This document shows, one piece after another, positions 8,967 to 19,207 of a DNA stretch of 64,000 nt (positions are counted from its first letter, which is position 1; every line of letters begins with the position of its first letter). The DNA is from Gilliamella sp. Occ3-1 (GTDB lineage: Bacteria; Pseudomonadota; Gammaproteobacteria; Enterobacterales; Orbaceae): positions 37,524 to 101,523 of the forward strand of contig NZ_LZHQ01000022.1 of assembly GCF_001690655.1 (NCBI RefSeq), written 5' to 3'. The translations under genes were made by a program, and so were the position numbers. A model generated the notes under the pieces. The model did not search any database, had not been told where the DNA came from, and was given only the letters and a program-made list of their open reading frames with translations.

Positions 8967-9914
8967 ATGAAAGATAAATTTTTAGGCGGTTTACTGGTTT
9001 TATTAGGTGCATGTAGCTTTGGTGTACTATCTTCTATCGTTAAGACGGCTTATCAAAACGGGTATAAATTAGGTGAAGTCACTGGTATCCAATGTTTTTT
9101 GGGAATGTTAATGTTATGGAGTATTCACTTTATTGTCAAAATAATACGCTCCCCAAAAGTATCTACATCAACAAACACACGATTAACAACTCCAACAGAA
9201 AAGTATACAAAATTGACAAAAAAATGGAAGATCTGTGCTGTTGGTCTATTTCCTGGATTAGTCGGTATTTGTTATTACCAATGCGTACAACTAGTGCCTG
9301 CATCAATTGCAATTATTTTATTAATGCAATATTTGTGGATTAGTGTCTTTATTGATTTTATTATATTTAAGAATAAACCTAGTATTATTCAACTTTCAGC
9401 GGTTATTATAATTATTTTAGGTAGCTGCCTAGCAGCAGGTATTTTTAATCAAGATATTAGTTTAAATTTGACTGGTTGTTTTTTTGGTTTTTTAGCAGCA
9501 CTAATGTATTCACTCTTTATTAGTACTAGCAGCAATATTGGTAACGAATTACCTAAGCTTGAAAAAAGTGCGTTGATGATTACCGGTGCATGTATTGTTA
9601 CTTTTTTGATATTTCCACCTTTATTTTTCTTCAGACTTGATATTAGCGACAAACTGTATCAATTAGGATTTTTATTAGCATTGCTAGGTACTGTATTGCC
9701 ACCTTTTTTGTTTTCGGTAGGAATCCCAAGAATTGGGATTTCATTAAGTGCCATTTTGTCGGCAACAGAGCTGCCTGTAGCAGTCATTTGTTCATATTTT
9801 TATTTACACGAATCGGTCCATTTTAATCAATGGATTGGAGTGGGTATTATTCTTTTGGCAATTGTTTTACCTAACTTAAAGCATATTAAAAAAGCAAACT
9901 TGAAAAATAGTTAG
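8967..9914 (+). CDS. EamA/DMT-family permease
   Basis: An inner-membrane transporter of the drug/metabolite superfamily (EamA, ten helices in two repeats), probably a metabolite exporter; the substrate is unknown. The N-terminal repeat starts LLVLLGACSFGVLSSIVKTAY. A second repeat ends with SATELPVAVICSYFYLHESV, the usual late EamA block. The frame is open further upstream, but the ATG at 8967 (MKDKFLGG) gives 315 residues, the normal family length, while the longer version would begin inside the terminator region. The ribosome site is weak (ACGAGA). A charged Thr/Lys-rich insert (about residues 55-80) between helices two and three is longer than usual. Confidence 0.82.
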   Translation: MKDKFLGGLLVLLGACSFGVLSSIVKTAYQNGYKLGEVTGIQCFLGMLMLWSIHFIVKIIRSPKVSTSTNTRLTTPTEKYTKLTKKWKICAVGLFPGLVGICYYQCVQLVPASIAIILLMQYLWISVFIDFIIFKNKPSIIQLSAVIIIILGSCLAAGIFNQDISLNLTGCFFGFLAALMYSLFISTSSNIGNELPKLEKSALMITGACIVTFLIFPPLFFFRLDISDKLYQLGFLLALLGTVLPPFLFSVGIPRIGISLSAILSATELPVAVICSYFYLHESVHFNQWIGVGIILLAIVLPNLKHIKKANLKNS

Positions 9915-11042
9915 TTTATCTGACTTTTTTGACTTAAAATGTAAGAAAATACTGAATTGTTTACATTTCATAGTTAAAATTGTCCTCTAAAACCTCATAA
10001 GGCATTTTATTTAAAATTGCTTTATGTGGCATTAATCTTACAAATCACTTAAAATTTTGTTTGTATATGTTGAATTGCTAACTATTTGCTGATTATGCTT
10101 CATCTTTATCAAAGTACGTATCACTCTTTTCATCTTTTCCATTTGTTTGTGAATAAGCAGTTTTTGTGCTTTTTGATTGATATGGTAGTTATCACACGTT
10201 TTAACGAATAGATAGAACGATATATAAATTAATTACTAAATGGTATAGATTCCTGAATATTTTTACAGAAATAGAATCTAAAAAGTGTACACCACATCTT
10301 AATTAAAGTATGTCAATTACTTTAGTCCCAGAAATTACTGTAAACGAAGCGAGTAATTTCTATATATTAGGTTTATTATTTATAATATCCAAAGGCATTG
10401 AAAAACCAACTATCGTCACCATAACTATAATCGTCTAATAATTTGGCCGATCTTGCTATTTATTATCAAAAAATAAATGATTTTATACTCTGCCTTATTC
10501 TGAATAGCTTTAATAGTCAAATATATTAAAAATTATTATAGTATATTGGGGGCGTTCTATGGTTTACTTTTCTGCGAAAATATAATAAAAATCTTCAACA
10601 AAAAAATTAAATCTACAATATTTTTGAACTTTCCTAAATTAAATCTGTCTTAATATAAAGAGACTATTTTTAATAGTATTAGTCCGTTATTGAAAATAGG
10701 TAGTCATCGCTTATTTAGTTTTCTAGTAATAAGTAAAGGGTTTTGCTGTTTTAATAAAATGCCGTAATTAACCTTTTAACAGGCTTTATAAGTAAATTAG
10801 ACTGTTTCGTTTCTCTAATAGTAGTCATTTCTAGCAGTGTTTATTTTTCTATGCTTTTTTGAGTTGAGATTTAATTCATTTATTTGAATATCTAATAAAA
10901 TATTATTAATTATTTGAATTTTTTGTTTATTTTCATATTTAAGTATTTTGTCAACCTGAAACATTTTTACATAAAAATTAACAACCTCTTTCTTTATTAA
11001 GGTCTTGTTATCTTTTTATTTTAATAAAAAGGAAGTTACAAA
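9915..11042. other. Gene-poor AT-rich stretch with decayed sequence
   Basis: No intact gene is supported in these 1,128 bases. On the minus strand near 9975-10040 a short frame reads MPHKAILNKMPYEVL, which resembles the C-terminal end of an IS integrase core; the surrounding frames are broken. Two hairpins stand out. One spans 10246-10280 (TAGATTC...GAATCTA) and encloses an 18-base block repeated near 27.3 kb. The other is a perfect 10-bp repeat, AGAAATTACT (10330-10339) with AGTAATTTCT (10352-10361). The region looks like the scar of old mobile DNA. That reading is inference. Confidence 0.4.
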
Positions 11043-11519
11043 ATGAAGATATATAAAAAACCTTTATTTACCTTAGTACATAGTAATAATTCCATACCTG
11101 AACACAGAACTCTGGCTTATTTGGATCCCACATTAAATTATTACACTGATCATATTGACGAAATTATTGCTTTGCGTGTTAAAGAACTTAAATTGCATCA
11201 TCCTGAATATAGAGAATGTCATGATAGTGATAAGAGCAATAATAAAAGAGGTTTTTCTTTTGTTTTTCATGAAATATTTGAGTCAGAACATCATCAAAAA
11301 CAAATTGGAATGCTAAAAGAGGAAATAGCTATCACAAATGAATCCAATAAAATTAAAGGATTGCTAAAGAAAAGAATAAAGGAAATCGCTAATCTTTACC
11401 CTGAATTCCAACTTAATTTTAATGATATGCGAATTTTACCGACTAAAATAAAACAATATCTATTTGCTCCACCTTTAATCTTGACTGAAGATAATGCAAT
11501 TATGCTTTGGGATGATTAA
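11043..11519 (+). CDS. Hypothetical protein, 158 residues
   Basis: I do not recognise this protein. It has no signal peptide or membrane helix and is probably cytoplasmic. It is rich in charged residues, with a His/Glu-rich middle (HEIFESEHHQK, about residues 75-90) and a likely helical Lys/Glu segment (about 93-120). The C-terminus ends in a hydrophobic/acidic MLWDD. A good ribosome site (AAGGAAG, about seven bases before the ATG) and a strong hairpin terminator after the stop indicate a real single-gene transcript. It sits alone after a decayed region and before the amtB end, so the context says nothing about function. It may be lineage-specific. Confidence 0.6.
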   Translation: MKIYKKPLFTLVHSNNSIPEHRTLAYLDPTLNYYTDHIDEIIALRVKELKLHHPEYRECHDSDKSNNKRGFSFVFHEIFESEHHQKQIGMLKEEIAITNESNKIKGLLKKRIKEIANLYPEFQLNFNDMRILPTKIKQYLFAPPLILTEDNAIMLWDD

Positions 11520-11552
11520 AATTTTATCTTAACAATAATTAATAAAAACAGT

Positions 11553-11580
11553 AATTTACAGGGACATTTCCCTGTAAATT
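11553..11580 (+). terminator. 12-bp hairpin terminator after the 158-residue gene
   Basis: AATTTACAGGGA (11553-11564) and TCCCTGTAAATT (11569-11580) form a perfect 12-bp stem with a four-base CATT loop, followed by ATTTTTAATTT. It lies 34 bases past the stop at 11519 and could also stop transcription from amtB on the other strand. Confidence 0.75.
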
Positions 11581-11640
11581 ATTTTTAATTTAAATCCTTT
11601 TTATATATGATTTTTTAATTAATGAAAGTTTATTTACGGA

Positions 11641-12921
11641 TTAACTATTGAAAGCACTTTCACCATGGCTATTAATATCCAGACCTTCTCTTTCATGTTC
11701 TTCTGATACTCTTAAACCAACAGTGATATCTGCAATTTTATAAGCAATATAAGCAACCACTGTAGTCCATGCTACGCAGGTAATAACACTCATCAATTGA
11801 ATTCCTACTTGAGTTGCCATTGTAATACCTTCGGCATAACCAATACCTCCTAACGATTCTGATATAAATATACCAGTTAATATACAACCCACAATTCCAC
11901 ATACGCCGTGTACACCAAATACATCACATGTATCATCAACGTTTAGAATTCTTTTGAGTGTTGATACTCCCCAGACACCAGCAAAACCACAAATAAGTCC
12001 TATTAACATAGCACCACCTACACCAACAAGACCTGCCGCTGGTGTTACACCAACTAATCCCGCTATCACTCCCGATGCCGAGCCAAGGCAGGATGGTTTA
12101 CCTCGTAAAAACCATTCTGCGAATGTCCATGCCAAAACCGCGGCTGCTGTTGCTACAACAGTGTTAATAAAGGCTAAACCTGCGATTTCATCTGCATGCG
12201 TTGATGATCCTGCATTAAAGCCAAACCAACCAATATAAAGAATAGCAGCTCCAAGGTAGACATAAGGTAAGTTAAATGGTTTTAGTGGTTCACGATTATA
12301 ACCAATACGTTGTTTGATCAGATAAGCGCCCACTATTCCTGCAATCGCAGCATTAATATGCACTACAGTACCGCCAGCAAAATCAAGTGCGCCTTCATCA
12401 CCTAAAATTCCGCCACCCCATACCATGTGCGCTATGGGAATATATGAAAATGTAAACCATAACACCATAAATATTAATACTGCTGGAAAACGAATTCGTT
12501 CAGCAAAAGCACCAAGAATTAAGCAACAAGTAATGCAAGCAAATGATCCTTGGAATGCTATCCAAATTAGCTCGTAAATCGATCCTGACACATCTGTAAT
12601 ACCTATCCCTGTTAATAGAAAATGATTAAAGTTACCATAAAACCAGTTCCCTTCACCAAAAGCAAGTGAATAACCATAAACAATCCATAGCACCGCTATT
12701 AACGAAAAAGTTACCAGCACTTGTGTTAACATCGATAACACATTTTTAGAGCGTAATAATCCACCATAAAACAAAGCAATCCCTGGCACCGACATAAAAA
12801 GTACTAGGGCGGTACAGATCATCATAAAGCCGTTATCCGCTTTATCAACTATGGCAGCTCCTTCGGCAAAAGCTGAACTTGAGAATAAAATAACTAAAAA
12901 GAGAATAATTTTTTTCAACAT
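11641..12921 (-). CDS. amtB: Ammonium transporter AmtB
   Basis: A trimeric inner-membrane ammonium channel/transporter, gated by GlnK. A signal peptide (MLKKIILFLVILFSSSAFA) precedes 11 helices. The pore twin-histidine sites appear in GGTVVHINAA and FGVHGVCGIVG, and the CFA/WG family blocks are present. The frame is open to a TTG at 12942, but the ATG at 12921 has an AAGGA ribosome site at correct spacing and gives 426 residues, in line with E. coli AmtB (428). It follows glnK by 21 bases on the same strand, forming the standard glnK-amtB operon. Expression should rise under nitrogen limitation from the sigma-54 promoter upstream of glnK. Confidence 0.97.
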   Translation of the reverse strand: MLKKIILFLVILFSSSAFAEGAAIVDKADNGFMMICTALVLFMSVPGIALFYGGLLRSKNVLSMLTQVLVTFSLIAVLWIVYGYSLAFGEGNWFYGNFNHFLLTGIGITDVSGSIYELIWIAFQGSFACITCCLILGAFAERIRFPAVLIFMVLWFTFSYIPIAHMVWGGGILGDEGALDFAGGTVVHINAAIAGIVGAYLIKQRIGYNREPLKPFNLPYVYLGAAILYIGWFGFNAGSSTHADEIAGLAFINTVVATAAAVLAWTFAEWFLRGKPSCLGSASGVIAGLVGVTPAAGLVGVGGAMLIGLICGFAGVWGVSTLKRILNVDDTCDVFGVHGVCGIVGCILTGIFISESLGGIGYAEGITMATQVGIQLMSVITCVAWTTVVAYIAYKIADITVGLRVSEEHEREGLDINSHGESAFNS

Positions 12922-12942
12922 AATAATTTCCTTAACAATCAA

Positions 12943-13281
12943 TTACAATGCCGAGTCATCGGTTTCACCAGTACGTATACGCACTACATGTTCAAGTGAA
13001 GTGACAAAAATCTTTCCATCACCAATTTTGCCCGTATACGCTGCTTTAGTAACTGTACTAATAACTTGGTCAAGTTCATCATCTCTAATAGCTAAATCAA
13101 TTTTAACTTTTGGTAGAAAATTGACATTATATTCTGCACCACGGTAAAGTTCGGCATGACCTTTTTGTCGTCCAAAACCTTTAACTTCGATAACAGTTAA
13201 TCCTGTAACACCTATATTGGATAAGGCTTCTCGAACTTCTTCTAATTTGAAAGGTTTTATAACTACAGTAACTAATTTCAT
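12943..13281 (-). CDS. glnK: Nitrogen regulatory PII protein GlnK
   Basis: A trimeric PII signal protein that senses 2-oxoglutarate, ATP and ADP and blocks AmtB when nitrogen is plentiful. All 112 residues of a normal PII protein are present. The uridylylation site Tyr51 lies in the T-loop (ELYRGAEYNV), and the two PII signatures are seen: the T-loop segment, and KIGDGKIFVTSLEHVVRIRTGE in the C-loop. The start is well placed after AGGAG. Pairing with amtB makes GlnK the better name than GlnB. The upstream sigma-54 promoter and NtrC-like sites are described separately. Confidence 0.96.
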   Translation of the reverse strand: MKLVTVVIKPFKLEEVREALSNIGVTGLTVIEVKGFGRQKGHAELYRGAEYNVNFLPKVKIDLAIRDDELDQVISTVTKAAYTGKIGDGKIFVTSLEHVVRIRTGETDDSAL

Positions 13282-13319
13282 CCATCGCTCCTAAAAATTG
13301 TGAGTTACAGATTAAATTA

Positions 13320-13336
13320 TGCAAAGAATGTGCCAA
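13320..13336 (-). promoter_or_regulatory. Sigma-54 (-24/-12) promoter for glnK-amtB
   Basis: Read on the minus strand the site is TTGGCACATTCTTTGCA: TGGCAC, five bases, TTGCA, with GG and GC exactly ten bases apart. It sits 39 bases upstream of the glnK ATG. This is a near-consensus RpoN promoter, as known for glnK-amtB in enterobacteria. Confidence 0.9.
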
Positions 13337-13479
13337 AAAAGTTAACTTAAATGAAATTAAGCTATTGCAGCTGAATTTATAAAAAATATAGTTGTTATAA
13401 AATCACGGTTCAGCGGTTCTGTTCGAAGGATTAAAACAAAATATAACAAATAGTTAATTAGATTTATTATTATTTAGCA

Positions 13480-13516
13480 GCGCACTAATATAGTGCCAAT
13501 GCATATTAGTGGTGCT
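13480..13516 (-). promoter_or_regulatory. Two NtrC-like enhancer sites upstream of glnK
   Basis: The known NtrC site has half-sites GCAC and GTGC seven bases apart. GCAC-N7-GTGC occurs exactly at 13482-13496 (GCACTAATATAGTGC). A second, weaker site with one changed base (GCAT-N7-GTGC) occurs at 13501-13515. The centres are 19 bases apart and lie about 150-190 bases upstream of the sigma-54 site, a normal enhancer distance. They are in the gap between dgt and glnK. Binding is inferred. Confidence 0.7.
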
Positions 13517-13541
13517 TAGCTGTTATAAAAATTAATAGGAT

Positions 13542-15038
13542 CTAGGATGTCACCATTAACTTGCGATATTCGTCATAAGCAAAGTGATCTGTCATGCCAC
13601 TAATGTAATCCTGCAATAAGCGACATCGATAGTAGAATTCCATACACGCAAAATTTTCCGCTTTATTTATATTGAGTTTGTTAACTGCTTGTTTATAAGC
13701 GACACAATGTTTTGAGGATAATTTATGATATAAGCGAGTTTCAATAGGATAATTTTTGTGATGTTTATCCTCAACCAATTTCAAAAAGTCGTTGGTAGGC
13801 ATATCAAGCAGTGGGCTATAAATATCGAGTAATCCACTAATAATTCGGTACCCTTGAAGTTCAATATTTTCAACCGATTCATGATTAAATATATGTTTAA
13901 GTCCAACTGTTTTGAAAATATTGAGTAATTTATATTCTGCACCATGATCTTCAAGTAAGGCATGATTAAATGAGCCGTGATAAATTTCTTCAATATTTTC
14001 AATAAAGCGTTCAGCAGCATGTGGTACCAATTTGCCAATAGTGTTGACACGTAGGTACATAAAAAATTGGTCGATTCCTATCGCATCAAATCCATTTTGA
14101 TTTAGATTTTCATAAGGGCGATTGACAACGGTATCAAACAGATCAAGATCACCTTTTTTAATCGGTCCCCATGCCTCAGCTAAGTAAGTATAAAGCTGTT
14201 TTACTGTTAGAATTTTCTTTTCAACCGCATCTTCTAGATCGGCAATGCAATATGAGATATCGTCGGCTGCCTCCATGATATAGGTAAATGGATAACGATG
14301 AAATGGTTTGATATCAAGCTGTTTAGATAACTCCTCAATAAATGGTTCTTCTGATAAATAATAACCTGCTTTTTTCATTAAATAAGAAAATTCTGGCAGT
14401 ACCGGCTTAGACCAATAAGCTGGTTTAGAATATTTCATAATTGAAGCAATCTGAGAGTAAGTTAAATTAAGGCGTAATATTGTATGCACTAAACGAATTG
14501 CTTGTGCATTACCTTCAAAACTTGATAAATCTTGACGGATTTTAGTTTTAAGTACTCTTATTTCTTTTTTATCACTATCATTTATTTCTAGAAGTCGATA
14601 ATCTGTTGTTTTTCCAAGACCTAAACGTAGAGTAAACCATTTATTAATGGCAGCCTCACCAAAATGACCAAATGGAGGATTACCAATATCATGCATTAAA
14701 CAAGCCATTTCAACTAGGCTTTCAATCGCCATTATACAATTATCAAGCCCGTATTTTTTTAATTTTCCAGCATTGCCTAGGCGATTAACGATTTCTTTGA
14801 CTATGTATCGCCCAACTTGTTGCACTTCCATAGAGTGAGTAAGTCTTGTTCTAACTACTGAGTTTCGTTCTAATGGAAAAACTTGCGTTTTTTGTTGTAG
14901 GCGACGAATAGCGGCTGAGTTTATGATGCGTCCACGATCGCTTTCAAAACAACGTACTATTGAGTACTCATCAGACAGAGCTTCACGCTGTTTGCTAGCA
15001 TAACGCTGATAATTGATTTTTTGGTTAAAGTTGATCAT
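13542..15038 (-). CDS. dgt: dGTP triphosphohydrolase
   Basis: Cytoplasmic HD-domain enzyme that removes triphosphate from dGTP and so helps balance dNTP pools. The metal-binding HD motif is at His116-Asp117 in [18 protein letters not shown], with the upstream partner His69 in [16 protein letters not shown]. Length (498) is close to E. coli Dgt (505), with no truncation. The gene lies 41 bases downstream of purK on the same strand, so it may be read from the purE-purK transcript. No clear terminator separates it from the glnK control region. Confidence 0.95.
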   Translation of the reverse strand: MINFNQKINYQRYASKQREALSDEYSIVRCFESDRGRIINSAAIRRLQQKTQVFPLERNSVVRTRLTHSMEVQQVGRYIVKEIVNRLGNAGKLKKYGLDNCIMAIESLVEMACLMHDIGNPPFGHFGEAAINKWFTLRLGLGKTTDYRLLEINDSDKKEIRVLKTKIRQDLSSFEGNAQAIRLVHTILRLNLTYSQIASIMKYSKPAYWSKPVLPEFSYLMKKAGYYLSEEPFIEELSKQLDIKPFHRYPFTYIMEAADDISYCIADLEDAVEKKILTVKQLYTYLAEAWGPIKKGDLDLFDTVVNRPYENLNQNGFDAIGIDQFFMYLRVNTIGKLVPHAAERFIENIEEIYHGSFNHALLEDHGAEYKLLNIFKTVGLKHIFNHESVENIELQGYRIISGLLDIYSPLLDMPTNDFLKLVEDKHHKNYPIETRLYHKLSSKHCVAYKQAVNKLNINKAENFACMEFYYRCRLLQDYISGMTDHFAYDEYRKLMVTS

Positions 15039-15079
15039 GGTTTCATCCCTAATTTAATCACTCAAATTGTTTTAAGTTT

Positions 15080-16165
15080 TCAAATTGCTAATGTTTGTTT
15101 TGCCCATTCAATACTTTTTTGATAATCATTAGGTAATAACGGTATTAAATTCTCTAATGCTTTTAACAATTTGTTTGTTTGGTTATGGGTTAAATTTAAA
15201 TGCCCTACTTTACGTCCAACTCTAACTTCTTTTTCATACCAATGAAGATGTACCAAATCAATTGATAACCAATTTAAATTTAATTCTGTGCCAATTAAGT
15301 TAACCATAACTGATGGCGTAAATACATCTGGCTTAGGAAATGGAAGCCCCAATATAGCACGAAGATGTAATTCAAATTGGCTAATTGAAGCTCCATTTTG
15401 CGTCCAATGACCACTATTATGTACTCGTGGAGCAAGTTCGTTGATCAGTAGTTCATTACCAACAATAAAGCATTCCATTGCCATTACACCAATATAATTC
15501 AATTTATGCATAATAGCAGATAGCATTTGTTCTGCTTTTATTTGTAATGAATCTGATTCGTTAGGTTGTACAACACTTATTTTTAAGATGCCGTCTTGGT
15601 GGAAGTTATTGGTAAGGGGATAAAATACTGTTTCACCTTTTGCATTACGAGCGCCTATTAATGACATCTCTTTTTCGAACGGGATAGCCTGTTCAACGAT
15701 AGCTTGTTGATAGATATCATCAGGTACAGTTATTGGACCATTAATAGCAATTCGCCATTGCCCTCGTCCATCATAACCGCCAGTTCTACGTTTAACAATT
15801 AATAGCTCACCAAGTTCAGTGAATAACTTTGACCAATCTTGGTATTGATTAAGTGCAAACCATTTAGCTGTAGGTAAACCTAGCTCATCAAGTAGTTTTT
15901 TTTGGGTTAAACGATCTGCAATAATCGGAAAAACATCTCGATTAATAAAATGCGGATGCTCGGCTAAAATATGTGTAAATGGCGTATCTGACCATCGCTC
16001 AATTTCAGTTGTTATTACTGACTGTTGATATGGAATGGCGGTAGGATCTACATCTAATCCAACTGGATAAACTTTAATACCTATTGGGTCGCCAGCTTGC
16101 TTAAGCATTCGCCCTAATTGCCCGTTACCTAGTACACAAACAGATTGAAGTTTCATATTATGCAT
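15080..16165 (-). CDS. purK: 5-(carboxyamino)imidazole ribonucleotide synthase
   Basis: ATP-grasp enzyme of purine synthesis that joins bicarbonate to AIR to give N5-CAIR, the substrate of PurE. The N-terminal nucleotide-fold motif [17 protein letters not shown] is at about residues 9-25. The ATP-grasp core ([27 protein letters not shown]) follows. Length 361 matches the family (E. coli 355). Two ATGs are possible: 16165 (MHNMKLQS), overlapping the purE stop by eight bases, or 16156 (MKLQS), just after that stop. Alignment with E. coli MKQVCVLGNG favours 16156. Either way translation is probably coupled to purE. Confidence 0.96.
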   Translation of the reverse strand: MHNMKLQSVCVLGNGQLGRMLKQAGDPIGIKVYPVGLDVDPTAIPYQQSVITTEIERWSDTPFTHILAEHPHFINRDVFPIIADRLTQKKLLDELGLPTAKWFALNQYQDWSKLFTELGELLIVKRRTGGYDGRGQWRIAINGPITVPDDIYQQAIVEQAIPFEKEMSLIGARNAKGETVFYPLTNNFHQDGILKISVVQPNESDSLQIKAEQMLSAIMHKLNYIGVMAMECFIVGNELLINELAPRVHNSGHWTQNGASISQFELHLRAILGLPFPKPDVFTPSVMVNLIGTELNLNWLSIDLVHLHWYEKEVRVGRKVGHLNLTHNQTNKLLKALENLIPLLPNDYQKSIEWAKQTLAI

Positions 16166-16658
16166 TCACTCTTGGATCTGGGTTATTTAATACCTCATCA
16201 GTTTGTGTTAATCGCCATGTTGATAAGCGTTGATATATGACTTTATCATGTAGAGCTAGAATCTGTGCAGCAAGTAATGCCGCATTCGCTGCACCAGATT
16301 TACCTATTGCTAAAGTGCCAACTGGAATACCTTTAGGCATTTGAACAATAGAATAGAGACTATCTATTCCACTTAATGCAGCACTTTGCACTGGAACACC
16401 TAATACAGGAATCAGCGTTTTAGCAGCTAACATACCTGGCAAATGAGCCGCACCGCCAGCACCAGCTATGATCACATCAAAGCCTTTTTGTTTGGCATCT
16501 TCAGCAAAACAAAATAATTTATCAGGGGTACGGTGAGCAGAAACGATTTCAACATGATAAGGAATTGTTAATGCATCAAGGATATCGGCTGCGTGTTGCA
16601 TAGTAGTCCAATCACTTTTGGAACCCATTACTATGGCAATTCTAGGTTGAATATGCAT
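16158..16658 (-). CDS. purE: N5-CAIR mutase
   Basis: Class I PurE, an octameric enzyme that moves the carboxyl group of N5-CAIR to C4 of the imidazole to give CAIR in purine synthesis. The nucleotide-binding MGSKSDW (11-17), the catalytic loop SAHRTPD (40-46) and [11 protein letters not shown] are all intact. Length (166) is normal. It leads the purE-purK pair. No PurR-type operator was recognised in the 169 bases upstream. Confidence 0.97.
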   Translation of the reverse strand: MHIQPRIAIVMGSKSDWTTMQHAADILDALTIPYHVEIVSAHRTPDKLFCFAEDAKQKGFDVIIAGAGGAAHLPGMLAAKTLIPVLGVPVQSAALSGIDSLYSIVQMPKGIPVGTLAIGKSGAANAALLAAQILALHDKVIYQRLSTWRLTQTDEVLNNPDPRVNA

Positions 16659-16795
16659 GGCAAATGTATGAATAATTAAAATAAGATGTATGTGAAGTAT
16701 ACACTAAAATTTAATTAATGGGGATAGTAAGGATTTTATCTGTTAGCAATTAAAATACATGTTCCCTGCAAAATGAAGATGATAAACAAAGTGAT

Positions 16796-16817
16796 ACCGC
16801 CGAATAGTATCGGCGGT
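16796..16817 (-). terminator. GC-rich hairpin downstream of yoaB
   Basis: ACCGCCGA (16796-16803) and TCGGCGGT (16810-16817) form a perfect 8-bp stem with a six-base loop, strikingly GC-rich for this AT-rich region. It lies 11 bases past the yoaB stop on the minus strand. The T content after it is moderate, so the terminator role is likely but not certain. Confidence 0.6.
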
Positions 16818-16827
16818 GAAGAAAAAG

Positions 16828-17178
16828 TTAGCCTTTTACTGCTGCCACGATTTTAATTTCTATCAAATATTCTTTTTTCATTAACCCTGCTTGCACTGTA
16901 CAACGTACTGGTGCACTACCTTTAGCTACCCATTCGTCCCATGCTTTATTCATAGCGGCAAAGTCACTTTTATTAACTAAAAATAATGTTACATCTAATA
17001 TACGTGATTTATCACTGTTAGCTCGGGCTAATATTTTGTCAATTTCAGCTAATGCACTTTTAGTCTGTACATAAGCGTCATTTTCAAGATCAGCTGAAAC
17101 ACTTGTGTAATAAATAACGTTATTATGGATCACTGCTTCAGACTAGCGGTTATCTGGATCAATTCGTGTTATTGTCAT
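16828..17178 (-). pseudogene. yoaB: yoaB (RidA-family) with an in-frame amber codon
   Basis: RidA/YjgF-family proteins deaminate reactive enamine/imine intermediates. The frame matches E. coli YoaB almost throughout, for example NKAWDEWVAKG and APVRCTVQAGLM. The natural start is ATG 17178 (or 17181), behind AAGGAAAAT. The start reads MTITRIDPDNR and is then cut by TAG at 17143-17145, where E. coli YoaB has Trp (RWSD). The frame continues SEAVIHNN without further damage to the stop at 16828. A GTG at 17133 could restart a 101-residue protein, but no ribosome site is evident. It follows uvrB by about 25 bases. This is a recent nonsense mutation, a restart, or a base-call error. Confidence 0.75.
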
Positions 17179-17203
17179 CATATTTTCCTTGTTAGATGAG
17201 TTA

Positions 17204-19207
17204 TTAAGAAACTTTAATAAAATCAGCACGCAATTTTTTTATTTCATCACGCAGTACACCAGCTTTTTCAAATTCAAGATTCTTAGCCGCTTCGTACATC
17301 ATTGCTTCAAGCTCTTTCACTTTTGCTTGTACTTCTTTAACTGAAACATACTGATAAGGTTTGCCTGGTTCAAATGCTTGTACTTTGGCTGTTGATTTTT
17401 TGGTACTTAAACCTGCCTCTAATACGTCTTTAATTTCTTTGCGTACTGATTTTGGTGTAATGCCGTGTGCTGTATTAAAATCTTCCTGTTTTTTACGACG
17501 ACGGGCAGTTTCATCAATCGTTTTTTGCATGGCAGGGGTTATTCTATCAGCATATAATATGGCTTTACCATTTACATTACGAGCTGCACGCCCTACGGTT
17601 TGAATTAGTGAACTTTCTGAACGTAAAAAACCTTCGCGATCAGCATCCAATATTGCTATTAGTGAGACTTCAGGTATATCTAAACCTTCTCGCAATAAGT
17701 TAATGCCCACAAGTACATCAACTTTACCTAAACGTAGGTCACGAATAATTTCCATACGTTCAACCGTATTGATGTCTGAATGCAAATATTTTACAGTTAC
17801 ATTATGTTCTGACAGATAATCAGTTAAGTTTTCTGCCATACGTTTAGTTAATGTGGTCACTAAAACACGCTCTTCGTTATTGATACGAATTTTGATTTCT
17901 GATAATAGATCATCAACCTGCGTTGCAACTGGTCGAACTTCGATAATAGGATCTAATAAACCTGTAGGTCTAACTACTTGTTCAATAATTTCATTACCTG
18001 ATTTTTCAATCTCGTATTTAGCTGGTGTTGCTGACACATAAATAGTTTGTGGCATGATGTTTTCAAATTCAGCAAATTTTAACGGTCGATTGTCTAGTGC
18101 TGATGGCAACCGAAAGCCATATTCAACCAGATTAAGTTTACGTGAACGGTCACCATTATACATTGCTCCTAATTGTGGAATAGCCACGTGAGATTCGTCA
18201 ATAAACAGTAATCCATCAGGTGGCAAATAATCAAATAAGGTTGCTGGCGGATCGCCCGGATTACGCTGAGCTAAAAAGCGTGAATAGTTTTCAATCCCAG
18301 AGCAATACCCCAATTCGGTCATCATTTCAATATCAAATAATGTCCGCTGAGTTAAACGTTGCTCCTCTAATAGACGATTATTGTCTAACAGAACTTTTTG
18401 ACGTTCTTTAAGCTCTTGCTTTATTTGCGCAATAGCGTTTTCCATAATGTTTCTTGGTGTGACATAGTGCGTTTTTGGATAAATTGTTATCCGCGATACT
18501 TCATTTATGCTATTACCTGTAAGCGGATCAAACATAACAATTCGATCGACTTCATCATCAAATAACTCTACGCGCACAGCAAGATCGTCTGAATCAGCTG
18601 GAAAAATATCTATAACATCTCCTCGAACACGAAATGTACCACGACTAAAACCTATTTCATTACGAGTGTATTGCAATTCAGCTAATCGAGTTAAGATTGA
18701 ACGCTGATCGGTTATGGTGCCTTTTGTTAGGTGTAATATCATCGACATATAGGTTTCTGGTGCTCCTAAACCATAAATAGCCGACACCGAAGCAACAATT
18801 ACAACATCACGTCGTTCTAGTAGTGATTTAGTGGCAGAAAGACGCATTTGTTCTATATGTTCATTGATTGATGCATCTTTTTCAATAAATGTATCGGTTG
18901 ACGGTACATAAGATTCAGGTTGATAGTAATCATAATAAGATACGAAGTATTCAACCGCATTTTCAGGGAAAAAGGCTTTCATTTCACCATATAGCTGAGC
19001 GGCTAATGTTTTATTTGGTGCTAAAATAATTGTAGGGCGATTATGTTTAGCAATAACATTTGCCATGGTAAATGTTTTACCTGATCCTGTTACGCCTAAT
19101 AATGTTTGATGCGCAATCCCATCATCAAGATTTTGATTAATCCTTTTTATCGCTTCTGGCTGATCACCAGCTGGCTTAAATTCGGAACATAATTTAAATT
19201 TTTTCAT
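17204..19207 (-). CDS. uvrB: UvrABC system protein B
   Basis: DNA-damage recognition helicase of nucleotide excision repair. It is loaded by UvrA, opens the damaged site and recruits UvrC. Walker A is GVTGSGKT (38-45), the beta-hairpin tyrosines appear in [16 protein letters not shown], and helicase motifs DESHVAIPQ and QTVGRAARN follow. The C-terminal UVR domain for UvrC contact is visible ([18 protein letters not shown]). Length 667 is close to E. coli (673). No LexA box (CTGT-N8-ACAG) was seen in the 383 bases upstream, so SOS control is not supported here. Confidence 0.98.
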   Translation of the reverse strand: MKKFKLCSEFKPAGDQPEAIKRINQNLDDGIAHQTLLGVTGSGKTFTMANVIAKHNRPTIILAPNKTLAAQLYGEMKAFFPENAVEYFVSYYDYYQPESYVPSTDTFIEKDASINEHIEQMRLSATKSLLERRDVVIVASVSAIYGLGAPETYMSMILHLTKGTITDQRSILTRLAELQYTRNEIGFSRGTFRVRGDVIDIFPADSDDLAVRVELFDDEVDRIVMFDPLTGNSINEVSRITIYPKTHYVTPRNIMENAIAQIKQELKERQKVLLDNNRLLEEQRLTQRTLFDIEMMTELGYCSGIENYSRFLAQRNPGDPPATLFDYLPPDGLLFIDESHVAIPQLGAMYNGDRSRKLNLVEYGFRLPSALDNRPLKFAEFENIMPQTIYVSATPAKYEIEKSGNEIIEQVVRPTGLLDPIIEVRPVATQVDDLLSEIKIRINNEERVLVTTLTKRMAENLTDYLSEHNVTVKYLHSDINTVERMEIIRDLRLGKVDVLVGINLLREGLDIPEVSLIAILDADREGFLRSESSLIQTVGRAARNVNGKAILYADRITPAMQKTIDETARRRKKQEDFNTAHGITPKSVRKEIKDVLEAGLSTKKSTAKVQAFEPGKPYQYVSVKEVQAKVKELEAMMYEAAKNLEFEKAGVLRDEIKKLRADFIKVS

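Noticed and set aside
11954..12238. Pro/Thr/Ala-rich frame antisense to amtB
   Set aside because: The Pro-rich composition is the reverse reading of Gly-rich AmtB helices; no independent signal.
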